This document shows, piece after piece, positions 7,506-14,578 of a stretch of 64,000 nt of DNA. The translations under genes and the position numbers were made by a program. Origin of the DNA: Tissierellia bacterium (GTDB lineage Bacteria; Bacillota; Clostridia; Tissierellales; Peptoniphilaceae); the NCBI GenBank assembly GCA_030529425.1, contig JAUMWX010000003.1:62001-126000 (forward strand). Reading direction: 5' to 3'. Numbering within the stretch: position 1 is the stretch's first letter; each line of letters starts with the position of its first letter. The notes under the pieces were generated by a model. It saw nothing but the letters and a program-made list of their open reading frames with translations. It searched no databases and had not been told where the DNA came from.

Positions 7506-8252
7506 CTAGATATTACTTTCTATTTTGTATTTCTTTTGCAGTTCACTTGTCTTTTGGACATAGGCTTCCTGTTGTTTTTTACCAAGTAAAATATTCTTAA
7601 TGTCGTTCTTGTTTGATGAATAATCATCATCTCTTGCTAAATTCTTTTCAACCAACTTGATAATATGATAACCGAATTGTGTTTTAACAGGATATGATAC
7701 TTCACCTATTTCTAATTCTTCACATGATTTTTCAAACTCAGGAACCATTTGTCCTGTTGAAAATAAACCCAAGTCTCCGCCCGACTGAGATGAAGGGCAT
7801 GTCGAATTGGCTTTTGCCAGTTCTTCAAAACTTTCCTCATTATTGGAAATTTTTTCTCTGATTTGCAAAGCTTTTTCTTCATTGTCAATCAGTATATGGC
7901 TGGCTCTAAAAGTGTGAATCTTTTTAAATCTGCTTTTATTGTTTTCATAATATTCTTTAATTTCATCTTCTGATACTTCAACTTCATCCAATACTTTTTT
8001 CATGGCGTATTGTCTTAGAATTTGTTCTTTAGCCACTTCAAGTTCTTTCTTATACTCTTCGTCCTGATCCAAGCCACTTTCTTTAGCATCGATGTAGATT
8101 AAATGTTGATTCATCATCTCGTTTGCTATCTGTTTTTTTCCCTCTTCATTATTGAATTGAGCACCTTCTTGACCCATAGTTATAATGAATCTTTGAACAT
8201 CATTTTCAGTTACTTCAAAATCTTGAAATTTTAATAAAACTTTATTTTCCAA
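7506..8252 (-). CDS. Parvulin-type peptidyl-prolyl isomerase, cytoplasmic
   Basis: A 248-residue protein with an N-terminal SurA-like helical part (residues 1-110) and a parvulin rotamase domain at about 112-205, with HTFRASHILI, SGGDLGLFSTGQMVPEFE and TQFGYHIIKL. The family helps folding by isomerising Xaa-Pro bonds. Unlike PrsA it has no signal peptide or lipobox, so it should act in the cytoplasm. The start is TTG at 8252 with AAGGAG upstream, overlapping cvfB by 11 bases. Confidence 0.88.
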   Translation of the reverse strand: MENKVLLKFQDFEVTENDVQRFIITMGQEGAQFNNEEGKKQIANEMMNQHLIYIDAKESGLDQDEEYKKELEVAKEQILRQYAMKKVLDEVEVSEDEIKEYYENNKSRFKKIHTFRASHILIDNEEKALQIREKISNNEESFEELAKANSTCPSSQSGGDLGLFSTGQMVPEFEKSCEELEIGEVSYPVKTQFGYHIIKLVEKNLARDDDYSSNKNDIKNILLGKKQQEAYVQKTSELQKKYKIESNI

Positions 8253-9096
8253 ATCTGTCTCCTTTATTTATCATAATTCCGTTATCTCTAAAAACAATTT
8301 TTCTTTGTTTATATAGTCGACCTACAGCTCTTTTAAACTGAGACTTGCTCATTTTAAAAATACTGAATATAAGTTTAGGATCACTTTTGTCATTTAATCT
8401 CAAAAACCCGTTATTTTCCTTAATAGTATTATAAACTATTTCAGCATCTTTATTCATTTCTTCATGAGCTCTATTCATATAGCTTAAGTCTAATTTTCCG
8501 TCTTCTTTGACCTGTTTAACCCTTAAACTAATTTCATCTCCAACCTTAAGAACTCCTGCAATCTCTTTTTGAGGAAGTAATGCATTATACTTCCCGTCAA
8601 TTATTATGAATGCACCTACTTCACTATTGTATGAATATATTGTTCCTCTAACCCAATCATTTTCCTTGTACGGAGGATTTTTATCAAAATAATCATTGAC
8701 TTTCATAGTAGCGCTAAATCTGTTCGATTTATCTAAATATAATCCTACAAGATGGAAGGAGTTTTGTTTAATTTTCCCAACTTGTTCCTCAAATGGTAAA
8801 AGTAAATCTTTATCAAGTCCCCAATCGAGAAATGCTCCGATTTTAGTTAAAGCCTTTACCTGTAAAATAGCAAGCTTTCCTAATTCGATCTTAGGTATCT
8901 GTGTCGTTGCTATCGGTCTGTTTTCGTTGTCTTTATATACAAATACTTCTATTTTATCGCCTATATTTAAATCTTTTTTCAGATATTTTTTCGGTATGAG
9001 AACATCAGTATCATCTTCCATAGATGAGCTTAAAAAAGCCCCTATGCTTGCAAATCTTTTAATAAATAATTTTTGTTTTTTTCCTAAATCATACAT
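8242..9096 (-). CDS. cvfB: S1-domain RNA-binding protein CvfB
   Basis: A 284-residue protein of the CvfB/YitL family. It contains repeated S1-like OB folds: around residues 5-60, 70-130 (IGAFLDWGLDKDLLLPF) and 148-205 (VGAFIIIDGKYNALLP). A C-terminal winged helix follows, with SKSQFKRAVGRLYKQRKI. CvfB binds RNA and affects virulence gene expression in Staphylococcus aureus; its molecular role here is unknown. It overlaps yitT by eight bases and ppiC by 11, inside the alaS run. Confidence 0.88.
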   Translation of the reverse strand: MYDLGKKQKLFIKRFASIGAFLSSSMEDDTDVLIPKKYLKKDLNIGDKIEVFVYKDNENRPIATTQIPKIELGKLAILQVKALTKIGAFLDWGLDKDLLLPFEEQVGKIKQNSFHLVGLYLDKSNRFSATMKVNDYFDKNPPYKENDWVRGTIYSYNSEVGAFIIIDGKYNALLPQKEIAGVLKVGDEISLRVKQVKEDGKLDLSYMNRAHEEMNKDAEIVYNTIKENNGFLRLNDKSDPKLIFSIFKMSKSQFKRAVGRLYKQRKIVFRDNGIMINKGDRFGK

Positions 9097-9943
9097 CTCT
9101 TACACCTCTTGTAAAGCCCTCTCCGATAACTTCCGATGTATGGCTGACAAAAACAAAAGCATTACCGTCAATTTTATTTATATAATTTCTGATTTTTATA
9201 TATTGCGTTCTGTCAACAATGGTTACCAATATATTTCTTTCACCACCGGTATATCCGCCCAAGGCCTTATATATCGTTGTTCCCCTATTTAAATCTTGAT
9301 GGATAAATGAATTTATTTTTTCAATTTCCGTGCTTATTATTGTCATAGAGTACTTAATATTAAAGCCTGAAATCATCTTGTCCATTATTATTGTCGTTAT
9401 AATAAGTGATAGTATTGAATAAATTCCAGATTCTATTCCGAGAACTAAACTGGCAAATATTATAACAAGAGAGTCCGTAAGTATAACACTGCTGCTTATG
9501 TTCAATCTTGTATATCTGTCCAATATCTTTACTATAACATCCGATCCACCGGTAGATGCGTTTTGATTAAAAACAAGAGCAATTCCGACACCGACCAATG
9601 ATGCACCGATTATAAGATTTACCAACATATCATCAACCAATAATTTAGGCATCGGTTCTATAATTTCGAAAATTTTAAGAAATAGAGAATAACTTGCAAC
9701 TCCTACAAAAGTAAACACCCCGAATTCTTTACCTAAGGCCAACACACCTATAATAAATAAAACAATATTTAATACTATAACAATGCTCGCCTTCTCCAAA
9801 GAAGGAATCAATGTATTAACAATCAAAGCTGTTCCGCCTACACCCCCTGCAGCTATCTTTGAAGGGAAGTTAAAAAAATGTGCCCCTATCGACATTAATA
9901 ATGTACCGATGAAAATCAATACTATCTTTTTAGCTATTTTCAC
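9089..9943 (-). CDS. YitT-family membrane protein (DUF161/DUF2179)
   Basis: A 284-residue membrane protein with five to six predicted helices in residues 1-200 and a soluble DUF2179 domain from about 205, containing HQDLNRGTTIYKALGGYTG. The pattern NFPSKIAAGGVGGTALI is a YitT hallmark. The transported molecule is not known. It starts with GTG at 9943, with AAGGAGA upstream, and overlaps trhP by 14 bases. A paralogue lies at 17735-18622. Confidence 0.88.
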   Translation of the reverse strand: MKIAKKIVLIFIGTLLMSIGAHFFNFPSKIAAGGVGGTALIVNTLIPSLEKASIVIVLNIVLFIIGVLALGKEFGVFTFVGVASYSLFLKIFEIIEPMPKLLVDDMLVNLIIGASLVGVGIALVFNQNASTGGSDVIVKILDRYTRLNISSSVILTDSLVIIFASLVLGIESGIYSILSLIITTIIMDKMISGFNIKYSMTIISTEIEKINSFIHQDLNRGTTIYKALGGYTGGERNILVTIVDRTQYIKIRNYINKIDGNAFVFVSHTSEVIGEGFTRGVRDV

Positions 9944-11165
9944 TTACTTTTCTCCTTATCATGTATCCGGGCTTTAAGTCTGCATCTATCCTCATTGTGA
10001 TTGTTTCTTTTGCTCTAGGTGCAGATTCAACGCTTTCTCCCATTTCATTTTTCATTTCGGTTATTTTGTAATAATAAATTTTTTCTATAGGTCCAAAAAT
10101 TTCCACTTCGTCCCCCAAAATAAATTTGTTTCTTTGTTCTAGTGTGGCTATTTTTGTTTCCTTGTCATATTCAATGATTTGAGCAATGAAATCATATCCT
10201 CTTAAATAAGCTGATGATTCGTAATTTTGGGCATCAGCTCCAGGTTTTCCAAAAATAAACCCCGTAGTAAAGTCTCTATGACTTGCCTTTCTAATTTCAT
10301 CCAACAGGAATTTCTTGTACTCATCGTTATACTTTCCGTTTTTTACCGCATCTATTGCAAGCCTATATGCTCTGATTACCGTAGCTACATAGTATTGAGT
10401 TTTTACACGACCTTCAATTTTGAAGCTGTCTATTCCCGCCTCAATAAGTTCATCAACATATTCTATCAAACACAGATCTTTTGAATTGAATATAAATGTT
10501 CCTCTCTCATTTTCTTCTATCGGATAAGATTTATCAGGTCTGTTTTCTTCAACCAACTTATACTTCCATCGGCATGATTGTGCACAGTCTCCATGATTGG
10601 CATCTCTACCTGTCATATAATTACTCAACAGACATCTTCCCGAGTATGATATACACATTGCACCATGTACAAAAACTTCAATTTCAAGATCTTTTGGAAT
10701 ATTTTGTTTTATATGCTTTATTTCATCTATGCTCAATTCTCTAGCCAGTACGATTCTTTTCGCTCCCAAAGAGTACCAGAAAAGCGCTGTTTCAAGATTT
10801 GTTATATTAGCTTGAGTACTGATGTGCAATTCTATTCTCGGTGCGAGATTTTTAATTTTCATAAAAATTCCCGGATCCGCAACTATAATTCCATCGACAT
10901 TTATAGAGTCTAAATAAATTATATAGTCGTCTATATTGTCAAAATCACTATTGTGAGCAATTATATTCATAGTAACAAATACTTTTTTCCCACGCTCATG
11001 AGCATATTCAACCGCATTTTTAAGATCTGCATTGGTAAAATTTTTCGCCGCCGTTCTGAGACCAAACTCTTCACCGCCTAGAAATACAGCATCGGCACCA
11101 TACTCGATAGCTGTTTTTAATTTCTCCATATCTCCTGCCGGTGCCAATAACTCAACTTCCCTCAT
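9930..11165 (-). CDS. trhP: Peptidase U32-family tRNA uridine hydroxylase (TrhP-like)
   Basis: A 411-residue U32 protein. The signature EVFVHGAMCISYSGRCLLS (residues 163-181) and HGDCAQSC give four Cys (171, 178, 194, 198) expected to hold a [4Fe-4S] cluster. Despite the family name, TrhP hydroxylates U34 of certain tRNAs using prephenate. The adjacent trmR encodes the methyltransferase that converts the product to 5-methoxyuridine, which strongly supports this over a collagenase role. Bacillus uses two U32 proteins for the step; only one is present here. Start and trmR stop overlap as ATGA, with a strong AAGGAGG. Confidence 0.88.
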   Translation of the reverse strand: MREVELLAPAGDMEKLKTAIEYGADAVFLGGEEFGLRTAAKNFTNADLKNAVEYAHERGKKVFVTMNIIAHNSDFDNIDDYIIYLDSINVDGIIVADPGIFMKIKNLAPRIELHISTQANITNLETALFWYSLGAKRIVLARELSIDEIKHIKQNIPKDLEIEVFVHGAMCISYSGRCLLSNYMTGRDANHGDCAQSCRWKYKLVEENRPDKSYPIEENERGTFIFNSKDLCLIEYVDELIEAGIDSFKIEGRVKTQYYVATVIRAYRLAIDAVKNGKYNDEYKKFLLDEIRKASHRDFTTGFIFGKPGADAQNYESSAYLRGYDFIAQIIEYDKETKIATLEQRNKFILGDEVEIFGPIEKIYYYKITEMKNEMGESVESAPRAKETITMRIDADLKPGYMIRRKVSENS

Positions 11166-11821
11166 TTATCCTCCTTATATGATATCGCAAGTCCATCTCC
11201 AATCGGAAGTATTGATGTATGGATATCATCAGAATTTAGTAATAAATCTAAATATTTTCTTATTCTTTTTACAATTGTTTTATTTCTTTTAGTAACTAGG
11301 TTTTCATCGGCAATCATCCCTTTGTACAAAATATTATCAGATAATATTATTGCTTTTTCGCTTAAAATAGGAAGAACAAGATTAAGGTATTGAATATACT
11401 GTCCTTTTGCGGCATCTATAAACACCATATCATAATCTTTACCATCCAATTTTTTCATTGTTTCTAAAGCATCACCCAAAACAACCTTTATTTTATTTTC
11501 AAAGCCGTACTTTTGGATATTATTTTGGGCAATATTATACATATCTTCATTTATTTCTAATGTGGTAATATCGGCGTCATCATCCGTATATTTTGCAAAT
11601 AAGATTGAAGAAAAACCTATTGCCGTACCGATTTCTAAAATCTTCTTAGGCTTGTAGATTCTGATTATTGTTTTGATAAACTCCTGCACATCTCTACGAA
11701 TTATCGGAATATTTTTTTCTTCTCCATAATCTCTAAGCTCTTCAATGAATTTTGACTTGCCATTAGATTTATATAAGCCATCAATATACTCTGTTACTAT
11801 TTCATTTCCAATATTATTCAT
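11162..11821 (-). CDS. trmR: tRNA 5-hydroxyuridine O-methyltransferase (TrmR-like)
   Basis: A 219-residue SAM-dependent O-methyltransferase of the YrrM/COMT type. Motif I is ILEIGTAIGFSSILFA, and DMVFIDAAKGQYIQYLN carries the metal-ligand Asp; ILSDNILYKG follows. TrmR methylates 5-hydroxyuridine 34 to 5-methoxyuridine, which widens wobble reading. Catechol O-methyltransferases share the fold, but the neighbour trhP makes the tRNA role likely. Its ATG lies inside the end of rnj (eight-base overlap), and it overlaps trhP by four. Confidence 0.88.
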   Translation of the reverse strand: MNNIGNEIVTEYIDGLYKSNGKSKFIEELRDYGEEKNIPIIRRDVQEFIKTIIRIYKPKKILEIGTAIGFSSILFAKYTDDDADITTLEINEDMYNIAQNNIQKYGFENKIKVVLGDALETMKKLDGKDYDMVFIDAAKGQYIQYLNLVLPILSEKAIILSDNILYKGMIADENLVTKRNKTIVKRIRKYLDLLLNSDDIHTSILPIGDGLAISYKEDK

Positions 11822-13586
11822 CTGTTTCCACTTCCATGATTATAGGTAAAATCATAGGATCCCTTTTGATTTCTGAATAAACAAAGGATTTAAGCTTATC
11901 TTTAACCATGTACTTCATAAAGTTAATGTCGCTGATTTTTTTGTTGTTAATCTCTCTCTTAGCTGAGTCAATTACTTTTACAGCCCCATCAATCAGATCT
12001 GAAGAATCTTTTACATAAACAAATCCTCTGCTCATTATCTGAGGTTTTCCTACTATTTGTTTTTTGTTCTTATCATAGTTCAGTACAACGGTAATCAATC
12101 CTTCTTCAGATAAGTGTTTTCTGTCTCTCAGTACGACATTGCCTACATCTCCAATTCCTAAACCGTCTACAAGAACCTTTCCTGCCTGAACTTCACCGGC
12201 AATTTTTGCACTGTTTTTTTCAAATTCAAAAACTGTACCATTTTTACCGATAAAAACATTATCCGGGTCAATTCCTATAGAAACCGCAAGTTCCTTATGC
12301 ATTTTAAGATGTCTTATTTCACCGTGTACAGGTACGAAGTATTTAGGTCTGACAAGTGAAAGCATCAATTTAAGTTCTTCCTGCGAGGCATGCCCGGATA
12401 CATGAACTTCAGCTAATTTTGAATACACAACATTACATCCCAATTCGGTTAAATTATTTATTACTCCACCCATAGAATCCTCATTTCCGGGAATCGGTGT
12501 TGCTGAGATAATAACAGTATCATTCGGCATAAGCTTAACTTTTCTGTGCTCGCTCTTTGAAAGTCTTGTCAATGCTGACATCGGTTCACCTTGACTACCG
12601 GTGGTCAGTAAAACTATTTCATTGTTTTCAAAACTGTCTATATTGTTAATGTTCTGCAATGTATCCTTTTTAATTTTAAGGTAACCCAAATCAATTGCTA
12701 TCTTAACATTTTTTTCCATGGACCTTCCGCTTATAAATAGCTTTTTACCATAGTACTCCGTCGCATCTATAACTTGCTGAACCCTGTGTAAATTCGAAGC
12801 GAATGTTGCAACGGCAATTCTTTCTTCCGCAGTTGCAAAAACTTGTTTGAAAGTTTCCCTAACGGATAATTCACTCATGGTGTAACCGGGTTTTTCTACA
12901 TTTGTACTGTCGGAAAGCAGTACAAGCACTCCTTCTCTTCCAAGCTGTCCAAATCTTTGCAAATCCATATATATTCCGTCTATAGGCGTAAAATCAACTT
13001 TAAAATCTCCGGTGAACAAGGCAACTCCTATAGGTGTGTGAATCGCAATTGCACATGCGTCAGGAATTGAATGGTTTACACTTATAAATTCAGCCTTAAA
13101 ATCTCCAAGTGTTATTGTTTGTCCCGGAGTAATAGTTTTCAGAACCGAAGTATCCAAATTATGTTCTTTAAGCTTAAGTTCAATCAAACCAAGGGTAAGT
13201 CTTGTGGAATAAACTCTGGTAGTTATTTTTTTTAGAAAATACGGAACGGCTCCTATGTGATCCTCGTGTCCGTGTGTTACCAAAAGTCCCTTAATTTTAT
13301 GCTTGTTTTGCTCTAAATAACTGAAATCAGGAATTACTATGTCAACTCCCAACATAGTTTCATCCGGAAAAGTAAGACCTGCATCAATAATCAATATTTG
13401 ATCATTGTATTCTATAGCAGTCATATTTTTACCTATTTCTCCTACTCCTCCCAACGGTATAATTCTCAGTTTTCCATTAACCTTTTTCTTCTTTTTCTGC
13501 GTTGCCCTGGTTTTTGGTTTCAGGACGCTTACAGTATTGTTTTTAATTTTTTTGCTCTGTATTGTTTTTGTTTCTTTATTTTTCAT
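11814..13586 (-). CDS. rnj: Ribonuclease J
   Basis: A 590-residue metallo-beta-lactamase/beta-CASP RNase. The zinc-binding THGHEDHIGA spans residues 104-113; VNHSIPDA, LFTGDFKVD and the C-terminal VHGEIRHL are further family motifs. RNase J degrades and matures RNA with 5' exo- and endonuclease activity and starts the degradosome in Firmicutes. Residues 1-38 are an unusually basic, Lys-rich extension before GKLRIIPLGGVGEIGKNM, as in several clostridia, perhaps for RNA contact. AAAGGAAG precedes the ATG. In Bacillus the matching operon position holds mltG. Confidence 0.95.
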   Translation of the reverse strand: MKNKETKTIQSKKIKNNTVSVLKPKTRATQKKKKKVNGKLRIIPLGGVGEIGKNMTAIEYNDQILIIDAGLTFPDETMLGVDIVIPDFSYLEQNKHKIKGLLVTHGHEDHIGAVPYFLKKITTRVYSTRLTLGLIELKLKEHNLDTSVLKTITPGQTITLGDFKAEFISVNHSIPDACAIAIHTPIGVALFTGDFKVDFTPIDGIYMDLQRFGQLGREGVLVLLSDSTNVEKPGYTMSELSVRETFKQVFATAEERIAVATFASNLHRVQQVIDATEYYGKKLFISGRSMEKNVKIAIDLGYLKIKKDTLQNINNIDSFENNEIVLLTTGSQGEPMSALTRLSKSEHRKVKLMPNDTVIISATPIPGNEDSMGGVINNLTELGCNVVYSKLAEVHVSGHASQEELKLMLSLVRPKYFVPVHGEIRHLKMHKELAVSIGIDPDNVFIGKNGTVFEFEKNSAKIAGEVQAGKVLVDGLGIGDVGNVVLRDRKHLSEEGLITVVLNYDKNKKQIVGKPQIMSRGFVYVKDSSDLIDGAVKVIDSAKREINNKKISDINFMKYMVKDKLKSFVYSEIKRDPMILPIIMEVETDE

Positions 13587-13597
13587 TATCTTCCTTT

Positions 13598-13846
13598 CTA
13601 TTGCTCGTCAACATTTTCATCCAACAAATCAATATAGATAGAAAGTACTTCATCTAAAACCTTCTTATTGTCTATGGTCTTGAATATAGCTTCATCACCT
13701 TCAAACTCTATTTCCATTATATAAACTTGTTCATCCTCAGTATTTAACAGTGCGGCATATTCTTTGTCATCGACCCCAAATGTATCCAATAATTGAAAGC
13801 TTACTTCACGATCTCCATCGTATAATACAATATTTTCCATAATCAC
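13598..13846 (-). CDS. DUF1292 family protein (YrzB-like)
   Basis: An 82-residue acidic protein consisting of the DUF1292 domain alone: IVLYDGDREVSFQLL, then EYAALLNTED and VYIMEIEF. The function is unknown, but the gene is conserved next to ruvX and ireB in Firmicutes, as here. A GTG start at 13846 overlaps the ruvX stop as GTGA; an ATG two codons later (13840) is as likely, since ribosome binding sites are weak for both. The tail found on the paralogue at 5599 is absent. Confidence 0.88.
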   Translation of the reverse strand: MIMENIVLYDGDREVSFQLLDTFGVDDKEYAALLNTEDEQVYIMEIEFEGDEAIFKTIDNKKVLDEVLSIYIDLLDENVDEQ

Positions 13847-14253
13847 TTTGCATCTAAATAACTTTGCAATATAAATGTTGCAGCAATTTTATCTACATGT
13901 TCCTTTCTTTTTTCTCTTCTAACTTTAGATTCTATTAAAACTCTCTCCGCAGATACAGTACTTAATCTCTCGTCTACATACTCAATTTCAATATCCGTCT
14001 CTTTTTTTAATAAATCGACGAAACTCATTACTCTTTGAGCGGAGGGACCAATAGTTTTATTCATATTATAAGGCATCCCTACAATAATTTTAGTAACGCT
14101 GTTTTCCTTAATTACTCTGACAATTTCGTTTATATCATCCTTAGAGTTTGTCCTTTTTACAGTTTTCAATCCGTTAGCAAACATCAAGAGCGGGTCGCTT
14201 ATAGATATTCCTATCGTCTTTGTTCCAATGTCTAAACCAATGTATCTTTCCAT
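13843..14253 (-). CDS. ruvX: Holliday junction resolvase-like / pre-16S rRNA nuclease YqgF
   Basis: A 136-residue RNase H-like nuclease. It begins YIGLDIGTKTIGISISDP with the first catalytic Asp (residue 8), then KIIVGMPYNMNKTIGP and YVDERLSTVSAERVL with the second acidic site, and the final DKIAATFILQSYL with the third. YqgF matures the 5' end of 16S rRNA in Escherichia coli; the resolvase label is older. It sits in the conserved ireB-ruvX-DUF1292 order. The ATG is preceded by GGAGGAT. Confidence 0.93.
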   Translation of the reverse strand: MERYIGLDIGTKTIGISISDPLLMFANGLKTVKRTNSKDDINEIVRVIKENSVTKIIVGMPYNMNKTIGPSAQRVMSFVDLLKKETDIEIEYVDERLSTVSAERVLIESKVRREKRKEHVDKIAATFILQSYLDAK

Positions 14254-14271
14254 CTATCCTCCATGAAAATT

Positions 14272-14290
14272 GGGTAGAAAAAATCTACCC
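14272..14290 (-). other. Hairpin between ireB and ruvX
   Basis: GGGTAGA and TCTACCC pair around a five-base loop in the 45-base ireB-ruvX gap. It resembles a terminator stem but lacks a good T run, so it may lower read-through or mark an RNA processing point. Confidence 0.4.
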
Positions 14291-14298
14291 CAACTCAT

Positions 14299-14568
14299 CT
14301 ACTCAATTATGTTATTATTCTTTAAATAAAACAATAGTAATTCTTCCAATAACTCGCTTCTATCTTTTTGACGTATAAGTCTTCTTGCATTATTATGACT
14401 GGTTATATAAGTCGGATCTCCTGATATAATGTAACCTATGATTTGATTTACAGGTTCATATTCTTTTTCTAATAATGAATTGTATACATTCCTCATCAAC
14501 TCAACTGTTTTATTTTCGTTCTGTTTTTCCATCTTAAAATACATTGTTTCGTTGAATTCCTTAGACAT
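14299..14568 (-). CDS. ireB: IreB family regulatory phosphoprotein (UPF0297)
   Basis: An 89-residue protein matching IreB/YrzL, with FNETMYFKM at the N-terminus, YEPVNQIIGYIISGDPTYIT and NNARRLIRQKDR. In Enterococcus faecalis IreB is phosphorylated by the PASTA kinase IreK on Thr residues near the N-terminus and lowers cephalosporin resistance. Thr7 is a candidate here. The ATG at 14568 follows AAGGAGA and is preferred over longer frames that run into alaS. The alaS-ireB-ruvX order is common in Firmicutes. No PASTA kinase gene lies in the window, though FtsI has PASTA domains. Confidence 0.92.
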   Translation of the reverse strand: MSKEFNETMYFKMEKQNENKTVELMRNVYNSLLEKEYEPVNQIIGYIISGDPTYITSHNNARRLIRQKDRSELLEELLLFYLKNNNIIE

Positions 14569-14578
14569 TATCTTCTCC

